Shown piece by piece: positions 1 to 9,839 of a DNA stretch of 64,000 bases (position 1 is the first letter of the stretch; every line of letters begins with the position of its first letter). A program made the position numbers and the translations under genes. Source of the DNA: Sinohyriopsis cumingii (taxonomy: Eukaryota > Mollusca > Bivalvia > Unionida > Unionidae); contig CM068838.1 in NCBI GenBank assembly GCA_028554795.2, positions 93,606,974 to 93,670,973 on the forward strand, in the 5' to 3' direction. The notes below the pieces were generated by a model. The model was not told the origin of the DNA, searched no databases, and saw nothing but the letters and a program-made list of their open reading frames with translations.

Positions 1-388
1 CTCTTCAATAGCCATATTGACACAGGATCCCTTTTACTTATTTGGCGAATAAAATCAAACATATTTCCCCTCCCATACTTCTCGGGGGGGGGGGGGGAGG
101 GGTAAAATCTTACTGTTCGATCTCGTTTAAATATTGTTAATCCGCTGGTCCAGGCTTGTGCATTATGATCAATAATTTCAATTGGAGCTCCCTTCAATTT
201 ATTCTTTGATTCGTATAAAATCTTTCCGATTATCGCTTTTACTTATTTTTGGAAATTTTAATTTACTTCCTAACTCGGCGACAGCATTCATTGTAGCTCC
301 AGTTTCTTAACCGATTCAGCCCATTTGTTTATTTGTTTCACGTTGGAGATCCGTTAACCCATTTCCTCGCATCGCGTTTGTAAAATGT

Positions 389-778
389 TCAATTACTCGT
401 ACGGCAATACAGTTCAGTTTTGAAAATCTCAATGGCGAAAAGATCATTAATGTTGGCGTTATCATTTAGCTGATAAATTCTATTAATAACTGCGGTCGCA
501 GGATACGCTCGAACATAATATCGTTTATCAATACCAGTCAGCATTCCTGGCTTGGAATTTTTACTTAGCACAGCGGTGTTTCCATTAGCAAGGACAGAGT
601 CACGTTTGTCACGGATAATCCACTCAGCGGAATCTGTTTCTGCTAGCAGAATAAATTTTATTCTGAAAATATATCGTTGATCGTTGAGATAATTAATAAT
701 CTTTTCCGCCCGCTCATCGTTCTTTGTAGCATCAATGACTTCGTCGACACCTTTCTCGATGACTTTGTCATCGCTCAT
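389..778 (-). pseudogene. Unidentified reading frame of the decayed element
   Basis: An open frame of about 130 codons from an ATG at 778, rich in Asp, Glu, Ile and Asn, with no transmembrane segment. I do not recognise the family. It lies in the decayed element next to the plus-strand zinc-ribbon and HNH remnants and is probably part of that element. Its continuation toward coordinate 1 contains stops. It could be a partial capsid-associated or replication protein, but nothing in the sequence decides this. Confidence 0.35.
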
Positions 779-1107
779 AATTTTGAATGTTGACAACAAG
801 TGAAATGCCCTATCGTCGAAAATTCTTTTTTAGCATTCTGAATATTATTAATCAGTTTATTCGTCGGAAGAGCCAGAGCTCGCCTCCGCAATTCAAGAAT
901 TATTCTGTCAAGATCGAATCTGGATTCAGGAAACGAAGATTTCCAGGGCTTGATCGTAATCTCCCAAACTCTTCCATATTATATTTTAGACAAGTATATA
1001 AATAAAAAATATTATATATGGAATGACTCAGATAAGGAATCAATGTCGGTCGCTGATGGTAGGATCTTGTAACTCCTTGTAACAAATCCTGTGTAAATGA
1101 ATTATAA

Positions 1108-1239
1108 GGACAAAATTTACAAAGAGTAAGAAGAGGAAGTCTTGGTCCAAAACCGTGTTTACGGTGTGGTGTTGAAGTTAGAGAGAAAACGCAGTTGTGT
1201 GTGGAATGTGGTGGTAAAAGATATAGAGAACTAAAATAA
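1108..1239 (+). pseudogene. Small zinc-ribbon protein remnant
   Basis: Reads a basic stretch (RRGSLGPKP) followed by a four-cysteine ribbon, CLRCG then CVECGGKRYREL, ending in TAA at 1237-1239. The open frame has no ATG after the preceding in-frame stop, so the 5' part is lost or shifted. A clear relative lies at about 59,895-60,020 with the same RRGS lead-in and CxxC...CxxCGGKxYR pattern, and both precede an HNH remnant. The function is unknown; such ribbons usually bind nucleic acid or protein. Confidence 0.6.
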
Positions 1240-1360
1240 TAGTATGATAACAAAATAACAACGTTGACTCTGCTCTTCATAAAGTTGTAAGAAACTCTGA
1301 AGATTTTATAGCTAGGTTTGTAAAGACAAATTATAATTTAGACAAATAATATTATATATA

Positions 1361-2017
1361 ATGGAGCAAAAAGAATTTGTCCGACATCCTATCATCAATA
1401 ATTGTGAAGCATCTCTTGATGGTACAATCAGAAAGTGTCGACTAAAAAACCAGTTTGTACTGTTGATAATACTGGTTATCTAACGTTCTGCGCTGGGGGG
1501 GGGGGAAGAAGTATTACTGCCACATGTTTGTGTACGAGAGTTTTCACCGGGTGATCTAAAACGGTCTTGTGATTGACCATATTGACCAGGATAAAAAAAT
1601 AACTCTTTAAACATCCTTCAAGCTATTACACAGAGCGATAATTCTGCACGTGGGAATACTGGAAAATATAAACCTTTTTCGAGGAGAGCAGTTAAATTCA
1701 TAAATACTGGGACCGGTGAAGAAATAATATTTCAGTCAACGAACGCGGCTGGCAGCTATTTCGGTATTAGCGTATGCTTGGTTCAATATGTAGATACAAT
1801 AACCAAATCAACGTTTTCTCAGAAGAATGAACAATGGATTTCATTGTATTATGTTCCAATAATGTTAGATACGGATGACATCCTTGAAAAAAAAAAAAAA
1901 CAAACAACGGAGACAAATCCATTGAGCTACGTTTTCTCCGGTAGATTAATTAAGCAGTTATATATTTTATTGATTAATTATTTTATCATTATGAGCTGGC
2001 ACGATCACACAATTTAA
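1361..2017 (+). pseudogene. HNH endonuclease-like gene remnant
   Basis: Begins with ATG at 1361 and reads an N-terminal segment (FVRHPIINNCEASLDGTIR) typical of NUMOD/HNH proteins, then meets TAA. Another frame at about 1563-1607 reads GLVIDHIDQDKK, the HNH core pattern L-V-x-D-H-I-D. A third frame continues through FINTGTGEEI, a NUMOD1-like DNA-binding segment, to about 2017. At least two frameshifts and an internal stop show it is dead. Known family members are free-standing homing-type nucleases often carried by viruses and Polinton-like elements. A second degraded copy starts near 60,150. Confidence 0.55.
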
Positions 2018-2042
2018 ATGTCTACATGATTATTGACAGAAC

Positions 2043-2384
2043 ATATTTCACTTACCTTTTCTGCTTATACTTCAGTCCAAATTGACTAGGAAGTCGCGAT
2101 TACCGTCTTTATAGTTATACACATACTTCCAGTGATTCATGTGAATTCCCAAACTAACTCATCATATGAGTTCCAAAAATAACTCATCATTTAAGCTCCC
2201 AAAATAACTCATCATATAAGTTCCCAAATGACTCTGCCGTGAATTCCGCCAAAAACTATCATGTAAATACCCAATGACTCATCATGTGAATCACTGGAAA
2301 TATGTGTATAACTATAAAGACAGAGAATCGTAACTTCCTAGTCAGTTTAAACTGAAGTGTAAGCAGCAAAGGTAAGTGAAATAT
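2043..2384. repeat. 342-bp foldback with internal ~26-bp repeats
   Basis: The two ends are inverted repeats of about 85-100 bp. The left arm starts ATATTTCACTTACCTTTT and the right arm ends AAAGGTAAGTGAAATAT, with further matching blocks (TTTATAGTTATACACATA on the left). The interior is a degenerate tandem array of a ~26-bp unit containing AACTCATCATATGAGTT. It separates the plus-strand HNH remnant from the block of minus-strand genes. It could be a MITE-like insertion or a structural element of the decayed transposon. Confidence 0.7.
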
Positions 2385-2399
2385 TTTCTTCGGTAATCT

Positions 2400-3060
2400 A
2401 GAGGTTGCGTTTTACACAATTGTTTTATATCACATAGTTGAGAAATATAATTTAAAGCTATATTATGAACTGTATAATGAATTACGAAAATGGCAATGAT
2501 ATTATTTCTGCTATTTAAAAATTAAAACATGACGGCATAAATATATCTGATGAACTAAATCCTGAAAAAAGTATTTCTGATTCTGAAACATTACAAAAAC
2601 GTAAATATGAAGGGGGATACACATTACCATCATAACACAGGTTCATATAGCAAATTCAAACGGGGATGGTTCAATCGTTGGCTATAGTAAAAGAAAGTGA
2701 AGTGATGGAATTCATCCCTCTTTCTCTGTCTCACAAGATTACAAATTATGTCAGAACTGTCTCGTGAATATGAGGCAAAAAAGACAATCAATACTTGCAT
2801 AAGACACTTAAGAAAGATTATGTCAGAAACTGTCAGTGGTAATGAAAATGAAAGTTAGAGTGGAAAGGAAATTGAAATTATGTTAGATTTTAGTCTTCCT
2901 CTCGCTGATTTAATCGATTTGTCAGTAAAAATATATCCACCCGTTTGATAAAATCAGGGGCATTAAATGTGCCTGATCTCTATTACGCGTCTGTGTCATC
3001 TTTCAGGAATGTAATGTTCCCTTGTCCTTGATAAAATAGTAGATTTTTAAGATTTCACAT
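2400..3060. other. Non-coding remnant stretch
   Basis: AT-rich sequence with many stops in all frames. Short peptides look degraded but none could be assigned. It is presumably decayed element sequence. Confidence 0.4.
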
Positions 3061-3072
3061 ATAAATTCAGAC

Positions 3073-3432
3073 TCAGTGTTTAATTTTGTAAGTCAAGCAA
3101 GTTGCCGGATTGGTTAGTTTGACATTTATTCTTGATAATAGCGGATTATGACATCGTAGATAGACAGGATTGATCGGTTCTTGCACAATCAGATAGCCGG
3201 GTGGTACTTGCTGTGCAAAAGTATATAAGATATATCCTTGTGGGGCTTGATTTGATATTTCTCTGTTTGTCTGATAGCTTCCATCAATTACGTCACATTC
3301 AATATTGACCGCGATCGTTGAGGTAATATTTACAATTCCCGGTGAAATATGACGGCCTTGTCCATGTTGTCCATTGCTGTATCTGAGAATGTTATCCTGC
3401 TGTGGTGTTATCTTTCTACATTGTTCAAGCAT
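3073..3432 (-). pseudogene. Penton-like minor capsid protein remnant
   Basis: Reads about 119 codons with phrases typical of the metazoan Polinton-like minor capsid family: VNIECDVIDGSY, PPGYLIVQEPINPVYLRCH and SRINVKLTN. In intact relatives these form the last strands of a single jelly roll that closes the capsid vertices. Length is roughly half of a normal gene, and the conserved C-terminal end (a GE-x-I-x-V-x-L type strand) is degraded. Assignment rests on motif pattern only. Confidence 0.45.
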
Positions 3433-3704
3433 TTTAGGAAAGTTTTCGTTGATAAAATTGCTGATTGATTTTTTCAGTTTGTCAGTTGCAAGTGATGGTA
3501 TTACAGATGTTGTTAATTATTCTTCAGTTATTTTATAGTGATCAAGAAATACCTTATCTGAAACGAATTTGCATCGTCCATAGTCATGATACTCTTAGCA
3601 TTCATGACATTATCACAAATTCGCCAATTAATGTGCTCAATATCGTCTGTAACCTGATTTAAATGCTGCATCGTTTCGATGATTTGTTTTATTTCATCAG
3701 AATA

Positions 3705-4308
3705 CTATTGAGTGATACTAGCAAATACATTTTTTAAACTAACATAAACTCGTATAAATTCAGGCATAATTGCTTCCAAAAAAGTATTAATGTATCTTTC
3801 GTTTACAATTAATGTAAAATTAGAAGTCGTAAACAAACCCCAGTGCTTTTCTGTTGGTATTGTTGTGTCACCAAAAGTCATAAATAATTCCCTTTCCCAA
3901 ATATCTTTTCTGTACTCTGGCTCCTTCATAAATTTCTTTTCGTCGGTGATGATATCAGACTGTTTTGGATCAGGTGTTGGTGGAAGTATCGGTGGAGCAA
4001 TTTCAGGCCATCTTAACACTGATATGATCGACGACTGATATATATCAACGACATAATTCGGTGAATTGATCTCTATCGCGGACGATAACGTTGGTTCGTG
4101 TACTGGTTATGGCTATCTTGGATTCTTTCCCCGTAACAGATTTAATTGTACATTGAAATTCATCCTTGGTCTGTTCGATCTGACAACTGCCGGTTGGTAT
4201 TCCAACAACTACCCAGTCAGGTGTTCTATTTGGTTTATTTTTATTTGCAAATACCAACTCATTATTCGATTGTAGACCGCCGAACGATCTTGACCGGATA
4301 TTGGCCAA
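3705..4308 (-). pseudogene. Two unidentified ORF remnants of the decayed element
   Basis: Two adjacent minus-strand open stretches, 4045-4308 (about 87 codons) and 3705-4019 (about 104 codons), separated by stops. The first reads IRSRSFGGLQSNNEL and PDWVVVGIPTG; the second is Pro-rich at its start and contains WERELFMTFGD. They may be parts of one gene. No family is recognised. Position between the membrane-protein remnant and the penton-like remnant suggests a virion-associated role, which is inference only. Confidence 0.3.
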
Positions 4309-4599
4309 CTGTATTATACTCGCAACGGCGCAAGGGCGATTTGTTTTAATGGAATGGCGGTTGGAAAATTAATACTGAATTCAGGGTTGAATGAGCTTGC
4401 TGATGTCATCGTGGTTATCAGCGGACTTGCATTTGCGGCTATCTGCTAAAGTATTTCTGTCATTATTTAAGCTCCCATTTTTCAAATCATGGTTATCTAA
4501 ATCAATTACTTTATTGTATGTCTTAACCATTATATCAATTCAGAATCTGATATCGTCGTATTGTCAAGGCTTGATGATATCAGCGTCGACAATTTAAAA

Positions 4600-4943
4600 T
4601 ACGCTGTAGCTGCAGTGTGTAATTTTACAGCATAATCGTGCAATGTTGTGCTCGTGCACGTGGACAGCTATTTCGCGATAATATTAAAAACAGCAACAAT
4701 AGATCCTGAGGAAGAAACACATATTGTTGCTACTGCTACCGTTAATGGTGTTAGCGCTGACAATACTATGCCGGTGGACGCAACGAGTGTAGTTACCGAG
4801 TATACAACAACATCGATGGCAACTACACGTCTTTGGTATTTTGTTATTTTCGTTGTATACTTGTCAGCGATGGATTTTAGCATTGTTTTCCATTCAAGTA
4901 CTTGATCATATCTAAATATTTGATCATCCATTATATTGTACAC
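4600..4943 (-). pseudogene. Membrane protein remnant
   Basis: Reads a basic coiled segment (WKTMLKSIADKYTTKITKY, RR) followed by a long hydrophobic region rich in Val, Ala and Thr that would span the membrane about twice. This architecture recurs in invertebrate Polinton-like elements, but I give no function. The downstream end runs into stops near 4,600. Confidence 0.4.
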
Positions 4944-5409
4944 AGCAACAAATTCCAGACACCACCAGTATGATGTTGCGGTTAATTTTTTTATCAGCTA
5001 CTTCCAGTATAAACGTTTCTTGTTTCCGCTATTTAACACAACAGACACAACCCCGGAAAGCTTATCGGTTGAATGCCGCGAGGGATATGTAGTGTATATA
5101 CCAAATTTTGCAGCGCTAAACACAGACAACATGTACACACCATTGACTCCAGTGTTATGTTTGATAGTATTATTTTGCTGTGACCATGTTGAGAATCCTG
5201 ATGATATCCTGTATACGTTATTGGTGATCTGTTTGTGAGGAACTTTAATCAGATCAATTTTGTTAACGATATCAGAAAATCAACTTACGACAACTAGTGT
5301 TTTTTTAATCATTTCAATGCTCGTCTTGATATCAGAGAGTTTCACGTCAGCCCTCAAGTTAGTACCAAAGAATTCCTCTGCGATATCATTACATTTTCGA
5401 AAGTTTCTC

Positions 5410-5640
5410 TGTGTCTGACTTCGTCCGCAGAGACATAGTGCATAAATTTATGCGGTGGAGCTAACCCGTACGGTCAAAATAGACAATTCCACTGGGATCA
5501 ATTGCGTATGCTACCCAATGAGTTCCTAAACCGGTACTATTATTGTGATTAATAATACCCGTCTCGGTGTTGTTTGGTCGCTGCGGTAACTGATCGTGCA
5601 TAAAAACAGCTCTATAATTTTTTTAGTTACTTGGCAGCAA
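5410..5640 (-). pseudogene. Adenain/Ulp1-like maturation protease remnant
   Basis: One minus-strand frame reads FMHDQLPQRP, then GTHWVAYAIDPSGIVYFDRTG, then a stop. These are the hallmarks of the adenovirus-type cysteine protease: an R/H-D-x-LP lead-in, the catalytic His in G-T-H-W-V and the acidic residue in YFD. The region that should hold the catalytic Cys is not readable. In intact elements this enzyme cleaves capsid precursors. Same fold as the young Polinton's protease, but clearly divergent in sequence. Confidence 0.6.
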
Positions 5641-5786
5641 TAAGTAAGTCAAACTTTGGCATCGGCGAAATTTAACGCAGTGTTTCTGGAAGTCTCAGAC
5701 CATTTCCTCGAGGATGAGTCCCTGGAAGCCTTAACCCCTTTCCCGTTGCTTTTGTAATGCCATTCCAGCAGCGGTTCCACCAGCAC

Positions 5787-5987
5787 CTAGCGCGGCCGCT
5801 TTTGCAACGGCTGGGCTGCAGCGGCTATCAGCTCTTGTAATGCATTGAGTAATGGAAAGATACCTCCGGTCTTAGCGGTGTAACTGACGACACCAGTGGA
5901 AACTTTAAGTCGTATTCCAGTTTTGGTTTGTCTGGCTTTATCGAGGTGTTTAAGTTGACGCGCTGTCAACGGCAGTTTTTTTTTCAC
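5787..5987 (-). pseudogene. Small basic core-type protein remnant
   Basis: Reads KLPLTARQLKHLDKARQTKT, then a Thr/Lys-rich stretch and a GGIFPLLNALQEL tail. A Lys/Arg-rich head followed by a GG-hydrophobic tail is shared with small Polinton proteins compared to adenovirus core or pX-type peptides. The frame lacks a convincing upstream start, and flanking stops suggest truncation. Confidence 0.45.
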
Positions 5988-6119
5988 CGCCTGAGATTTG
6001 ATCGTGCTTTAGAGTTATTCTGGTTCTTGTTTTATTCACCGAGGCGGATTGTAGTTTTTTAATCTGACCAAGAGACTGACACTAACGTGGCGGTAAGACA
6101 TTTTTATAAAATACTCGTG

Positions 6120-7500
6120 TTTTTAAATCGTCACATATTTTCCACTGGTGCCGCAACAAGTTTCATTTGACCACAAAACCTTCAAGCAACATTGCCTTGT
6201 CGCTAAGTATAACCGCGAGTGTTCTGTAATTAACACCACCTGGATCTACTCTAGCTCTAAAGAGTATATCAACGACATATTGTCTGAATAAATCAAGATG
6301 ATCCAGTTAAAAGTAATAGATCGGATACAGTGTTTTAAAATCCAACTGTGAGATTTGTAAATCAGTGTCTATGTTTTGATCACGTCCCATATACGACACT
6401 AATCGATGATACGCGCGCGCAACACTATTATTTTTTAAATTCAAGATTATATCTTCGGATGGTTCTTTGTTTCCGTTTATTCGTAAAGAAACCTCACTGA
6501 CTCCAAGGGGGTCAAATATCACGTGACTGTGTTCTTGACTACCCAGCAGATCAGTATTATGCAGCGCAACAAATATGTGTCTTGGTGCAGAAACACCTTG
6601 GTTAGTTGCTATTTGCAACGTAAATACTTCGGTAATATGTCTCTGAATGCTATCCGTGGACACTGTGTGCCATGACAGCAATGACTTCCCGCCTGTGTTC
6701 ATGAACGAAAGTAATTGTTCTTCGTCAGCGATCGATTGAGTCATTGAAGTCATCAGTAGTGAAAGTTTAAACAGGTTCACCTTACCAGCAGCAGCTCCAC
6801 CAGCACGCCAAATAGCATCATGATCGTTATATTTTCGTATAGCAGAACTGCGTTTTTCGCTCCAAAGATAACTTTTCTTACAATTCTGCAAAATCCAAGG
6901 ATATGTGACAGTGGCATCGCGCAAGAAAATCTTCTACGGTTACCTTTTAGCACGTTTTTACGCGTTGCAAATCCAAGATTGTAATCGTCGTTGGTGCTTT
7001 GCAGAATCAAAAATTTAGCAGCTGGTCTATCTATCGCTCCAGGTGGTTGAGGGGCATTCGCGGTACCTCGTGGTACTTGTACTCGAAGAAATTAACTGTG
7101 ATCAGGATGATCAGAGTTATCTTTGTTAAATATAATCGACGGACAAGCCGATCTCGAATAATCGTCGGAATATCTTGCTAGCCATATTGTTGTTGTGGCA
7201 ATATCAACATCCTTCTGAATTTTATCGATGTTTTATCCATCAATCATGTAGGTGGCGCTGTCAAATAACGCCATAATACCATTATTAACAAAACCAACCA
7301 TAGCCCCGGTGTCGTATGGTGTATTGGCAACAACATCTGTTACACGCTCACCTTCTACGTCAATAAACGCCTCGGAGGTAGAAAATATTTACTTGTATCA
7401 TGGACTTGCAATTCCATTCTTCCTCGTACATTAGGTACGCGTGCGTCATAAGAATAAAATTGATAATCACGCACGGATTCATTTTTGTGAATTGGTTCAT
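6120..7500 (-). pseudogene. Capsid (double jelly-roll type) protein remnant
   Basis: Frames read in turn from 7,500 downward give: ESVRDYQFYSYDARVPNVRG and LQVHDTSKYFLP; VANTPYDTGAMVGFVNNGIM; a long open part at 6307-6924 with IRKYNDHDAIWRAGGAAAGK, HVIFDPLGVSEVSLRING and DLQISQLDFKTLYPIYYF; and finally FRQYVVDILFRARVDPGGVN. This order matches the capsid-type protein of a Polinton-like lineage found in many invertebrates. At least four frameshifts or stops are present. The protein is unlike the major capsid protein at 12.7-14.0 kb. Confidence 0.6.
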
Positions 7501-7729
7501 CCCCAGTCACCCTAGCGATCCTTTCATTTGCGATTTTTTTTTTTGGCGATTTTCATGAAGTATTAATTTTGCGATTCAAGAGTAAGTCAATTAGAGGCTG
7601 TTCGCCCTCTTTGTTGCTAACCTAGTGGATCATCATCATTTAAATTATAGACATGTTCTCCCATACGGGCATGTACATATGTCAACCTAGTGGAGTTCTC
7701 AATCCCTTTAATATATTAGATACAGATGG

Positions 7730-8720
7730 GAATTCATTCCACAAATATTTTAAATTGCCCTATGTTGCATAATGATACTTATCTTTGTAATGGAAAGAAA
7801 TATCGAGGAGCTGCAAGAACAAGTTGGTCAGTTCATACTGTAAAACCTGCTAAAGACACCTGCGTAGAGATACTGTCTGCTTATTCAGGACACTATACTT
7901 CCAAAATATTGCACTTGCTCAATAAGGACAACATTTCTCTTAAACATGCACATTTCTTCATAAAAATGATGTTCTTCCTTTGAAAGGAAATCATGCTTAC
8001 AAAAGTCAATTTTTTACCTGTATAATTAAATCTCCGCATAAGTAAGAATGTCCTTAAAAAGGTTTCATTATTATAACATATATAGTTTCTTCTAACTAGG
8101 ACACATGTAAATGAAGGAGAATTTTTTCCAGAAAAGAATTCTTGATCATCAAATACAATGCTCCTCTCAAAAAGTACATTTTATGTTCATAAAGAACATA
8201 TAGACCCCTAAAATACAAGTTCACAGAGGACATGTTATTCCTAAAAAAAGACTCTTTTTCATAAAGGAAACTGCTCCCCATATAACGAATCGTGCTTATG
8301 AAAACATTGTTCATCATATAAAGAACACATTCTTATAAGGAATATAGCTTCACCTTCGAGAAATAACTCTCGTATTTGACGTTGTTACTAAAAAAATAAG
8401 ACTCATGCTAATAAAGGACACCGCTCATCGAAAAGTACAAAATTCTTAATAAGGACATTGTTCCTCATAACAAGGGTCTCCTACACATAAGGACAATTTT
8501 ACAACTAGAAATAACAATTGCTTATAAAGGACAAAGTTTACCCTACTACAGAGCTTCTACGAATACACCACAATGTTCCTCTTACAAACAAGGAACACTT
8601 GTCAGCAAACGATACTAATGAACATCTGAGTGTAAAAGGATACTCGTCGTGCCACAAACGTGCACATGCTTATAAAGGATACTATTCCTGATAAAAAATA
8701 TTTTAAAAAAAACACCTGCT
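7730..8720. repeat. Degenerate ~28-35-bp intronic repeats
   Basis: About 1 kb of imperfect repeats built on phrases such as CATAAAGGACA and TTCCTCATAA, with variable spacing. The stretch lies just downstream (on the minus strand) of P450 exon 2. Similar repeats lie next to the corresponding exons of two paralogues, at about 35.1-35.45 kb and 40.4-40.76 kb, so the array was copied with the gene. Confidence 0.55.
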
Positions 8721-8819
8721 CATAAGCGACAATCATTACCGGTTCATTTTGTAGCTTTTTCATATTTCAATATTAAAACAAGTTTGGTGTGGGTTTTAAG
8801 ATTAAATTTTTTTCCTTAC

Positions 8820-8935
8820 TCGTAAAATTATTCTTCTTTTCTCCGTCGTTCTCCTTCTTCATTTCCAATATAAAAGCATAGATAAAATCATCGATTTTTC
8901 CTTCATCGAATTTCTTCAAGTGTTCCTCAGTAAGT
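8820..8935 (-). pseudogene. CYP2-like P450 exon 2, 3' part (split by Polinton)
   Basis: Read on the minus strand from 8,935, this continues the P450 reading frame of 28,977-29,388: EEHLKKFDEGKIDDFIYAF, then a charged stretch ending at a GTAAGG donor (8814-8819). The paralogous uninterrupted exon at 39,788-40,312 has EEHVKKFDDGNIADFVDAF in the same place. The 20-kb Polinton lies between the two halves. This half has no stop or shift of its own, so the exon looks intact at the time of insertion. Confidence 0.85.
8930..8935. repeat. Target-site duplication, left (GTAAGT)
   Basis: GTAAGT directly precedes the left TIR and is repeated exactly after the right TIR at 28977-28982. A 6-bp duplication is the established length for Polinton/Maverick integration. 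Confidence 0.92.
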
Positions 8936-8953
8936 AGTAGCGAATAGGGATAG

Positions 8954-9145
8954 TATAGGGTCTATGGGACTTATCATTAAAAACACCCCTGGGAACATAT
9001 AGGGTCTATGTAAATTTAACATGGAGAAAAATCGTGGGACAATATAGGGTCTATGGGAATTAACATGGCCAAAAACCCATGGGACTGTATAGGGTCTATG
9101 GAATTTAACATGGCCAAAAACCCTTGGGACTGTATAGGGTCTATG
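8954..9145. repeat. Five 45-bp iterons in left TIR
   Basis: TATAGGGTCTATG recurs at 8954, 8998, 9043, 9088 and 9133, that is at spacings of 44, 45, 45 and 45 bp. Spacer sequence is also partly conserved (TTAACATGGCCAAAAACCC). The right TIR carries the mirror set at about 28,760-28,960. Regular iterons at a replicating terminus could bind the terminal protein, integrase or a replication initiator; this is inference. Confidence 0.85.
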
Positions 9146-9173
9146 TAAAATTGAAACAGGGAGGGTCTCTATT

Positions 9174-9224
9174 TAAAAAAAAAAAAAATAAAAAAAAAAA
9201 ATAAAAAAAAAAAAAAATAAAAAA
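9174..9224. repeat. A-rich tract in left TIR
   Basis: Nearly pure A with isolated T residues. The right TIR has a T tract at the same place with a different length, which accounts for most of the length difference between the TIRs. Confidence 0.9.
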
Positions 9225-9245
9225 AGGGGTAGGCAATGGAAAGGC

Positions 9246-9262
9246 TATCTCTTTTCGAGAAA
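9246..9262 (-). promoter_or_regulatory. Histone downstream element-like block (cassette 1)
   Basis: On the minus strand, TCTCGAAAAGAGATAG begins just after the stem-loop flank. AAAAGAG starts 13 nt after the hairpin. In histone pre-mRNAs a purine-rich element in this position pairs with the CUCUUUU core at the 5' end of U7 snRNA; AAAAGAG is complementary to that core. Confidence 0.7.
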
Positions 9263-9268
9263 TATGGG

Positions 9269-9284
9269 GGCCCTGAAAAGGGCC
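9269..9284 (-). terminator. Histone-type 3' stem-loop, SL1 (left TIR)
   Basis: Minus strand reads GGCCCTTTTCAGGGCC: a 6-bp stem (GGCCCT/AGGGCC) with a UUUC loop. This fits the metazoan replication-dependent histone stem-loop GGCYCUUUUCAGRGCC. The 5' flank is CCCAAA and the 3' flank CCCA, as in histone mRNAs. It lies 22 nt after the stop codon of the gene at 9307-9681. Confidence 0.85.
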
Positions 9285-9306
9285 TTTGGGTTTTCTTCTT
9301 CTGCTT

Positions 9307-9681
9307 CTAAGTTCTTTTCATCCACCAACTTCTTATTTTATCTCCAACACTCTTTCTCTTCTTTATTTTCTCCTCCTCTTCTTTCTTCTCTTCCTCCTCT
9401 TCTTTCTTCCTCTTCTTATTTTCTTCTTCTTTTTCAACTTTTTCGTTCCATGTTCTTATTCTTATCTTTTCCTCTTCATCCTCCTTCTCCTCCTTTTTTT
9501 CCTTCATCACACCACTGATCATGTCCTTTGCTTTTCTTAAGTTGTTAATTTCCATTTTTACTCTATGCGGACTATAAGAATAGTGGTCTTCAACGAGTCG
9601 TACGAGCATTTGTTCTATCATGCCCAAATTGTCAAAGACGTCTTGCAATGATTGAAATTTATCCAGGTGGTTTGAAGCCAT
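9307..9681 (-). CDS. Terminal small charged coiled-coil protein 1
   Basis: ATG at 9681, 124 residues. The first ~60 residues are predicted helical with spaced Leu and Ile; the rest is a highly charged Glu/Lys coiled coil (about residues 60-110), ending in a basic tail with two Trp. No known family is recognised. A TATA-like TATAAG (about 9723-9728) and the shared upstream element (9734-9760) precede it, and a histone-type stem-loop and downstream element follow the stop by 22 nt. It is the first of three tandem cassettes with the same promoter and 3'-end organisation. The function is unknown; a nucleic-acid or chromatin role would suit S-phase expression but is speculation. Confidence 0.75.
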   Translation of the reverse strand: MASNHLDKFQSLQDVFDNLGMIEQMLVRLVEDHYSYSPHRVKMEINNLRKAKDMISGVMKEKKEEKEDEEEKIRIRTWNEKVEKEEENKKRKKEEEEEKKEEEEKIKKRKSVGDKIRSWWMKRT

Positions 9682-9733
9682 CTTCTATGTAGAATGGTTT
9701 GAACGACGAATATTGTGGGTTCTTATACTTAAA

Positions 9734-9760
9734 GCGCGTACGTGAAGGAAAACATCCCCC
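9734..9760 (-). promoter_or_regulatory. Shared upstream promoter element, copy a
   Basis: On the minus strand GGGGATGTTTTCC, then TTCACGTACGCGC, then TTTAAG and a TATA-like sequence. The same block, with few changes, precedes the other two left-end cassettes (10491-10517, 11329-11354) and has an extra copy at 9804-9831. Confidence 0.8.
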
Positions 9761-9803
9761 TAAAAAACATAAAATCTATCTTACCTTGATCATGACCAAA
9801 CAA

Positions 9804-9831
9804 CGCGCGGACGTGAAGGAAAACATCCCCC
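9804..9831 (-). promoter_or_regulatory. Shared upstream promoter element, copy b (extra)
   Basis: A second GGGGATGTTTTCC plus CACGTCCGCGC block about 70 bp upstream of copy a, preceded by the AGGTAAGATAGAT-like sequence that also accompanies a degenerate copy at about 10569-10590. It suggests a paired operator-like arrangement. Confidence 0.7.
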
Positions 9832-9839
9832 TACTTTTT

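Larger units (their letters stand above)
1..7550. mobile_element. Decayed Polinton-like element (second lineage), left copy
   Basis: Translation in shifting frames gives fragments of a Polinton-like gene set. Minus-strand remnants are a capsid protein, a GG-IFPLL core-type peptide, an adenain-type protease, a membrane protein and a penton-like protein. Plus-strand remnants are a zinc ribbon and an HNH endonuclease. Every gene has stops or frameshifts. The protein types differ from those of the young Polinton at 8.9-29.0 kb, so this is another lineage. No terminal repeats or duplication could be delimited; the left end probably lies outside the window and the right limit is approximate. A related fragment lies at 57.8-60.3 kb. 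Confidence 0.7.
8936..9293. repeat. Left terminal inverted repeat
   Basis: Matches the reverse complement of 28,648-28,976 with only a handful of differences outside the homopolymer. Order inward: five iterons, a short unique block (GGGAGGGTCTCTATTT), an A-rich tract (9174-9224), a purine-rich block and a histone-type stem-loop at 9269-9284. Homology ends at about 9293. Because the stem-loop is inside the TIR, both ends carry the same RNA 3'-end signal facing outward. Confidence 0.93.

Noticed and set aside
8954..9145. CRISPR-like or telomeric repeats in the TIR
   Set aside because: The 45-bp units are partly conserved in the spacers too and are mirrored in the other TIR, so they are iterons of the transposon.
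9264..9540. Plus-strand Ser/Phe/Leu-rich open frames opposite the left-end genes
   Set aside because: They are antisense shadows of the Glu/Lys-rich coding strand, have no promoter, and the hairpin signals face the other way.
9734..9760. NF-kappaB site in the shared upstream element
   Set aside because: GGGGATGTTTTCC has the flanks but is 13 bp, longer than the 10-bp consensus; no call made.
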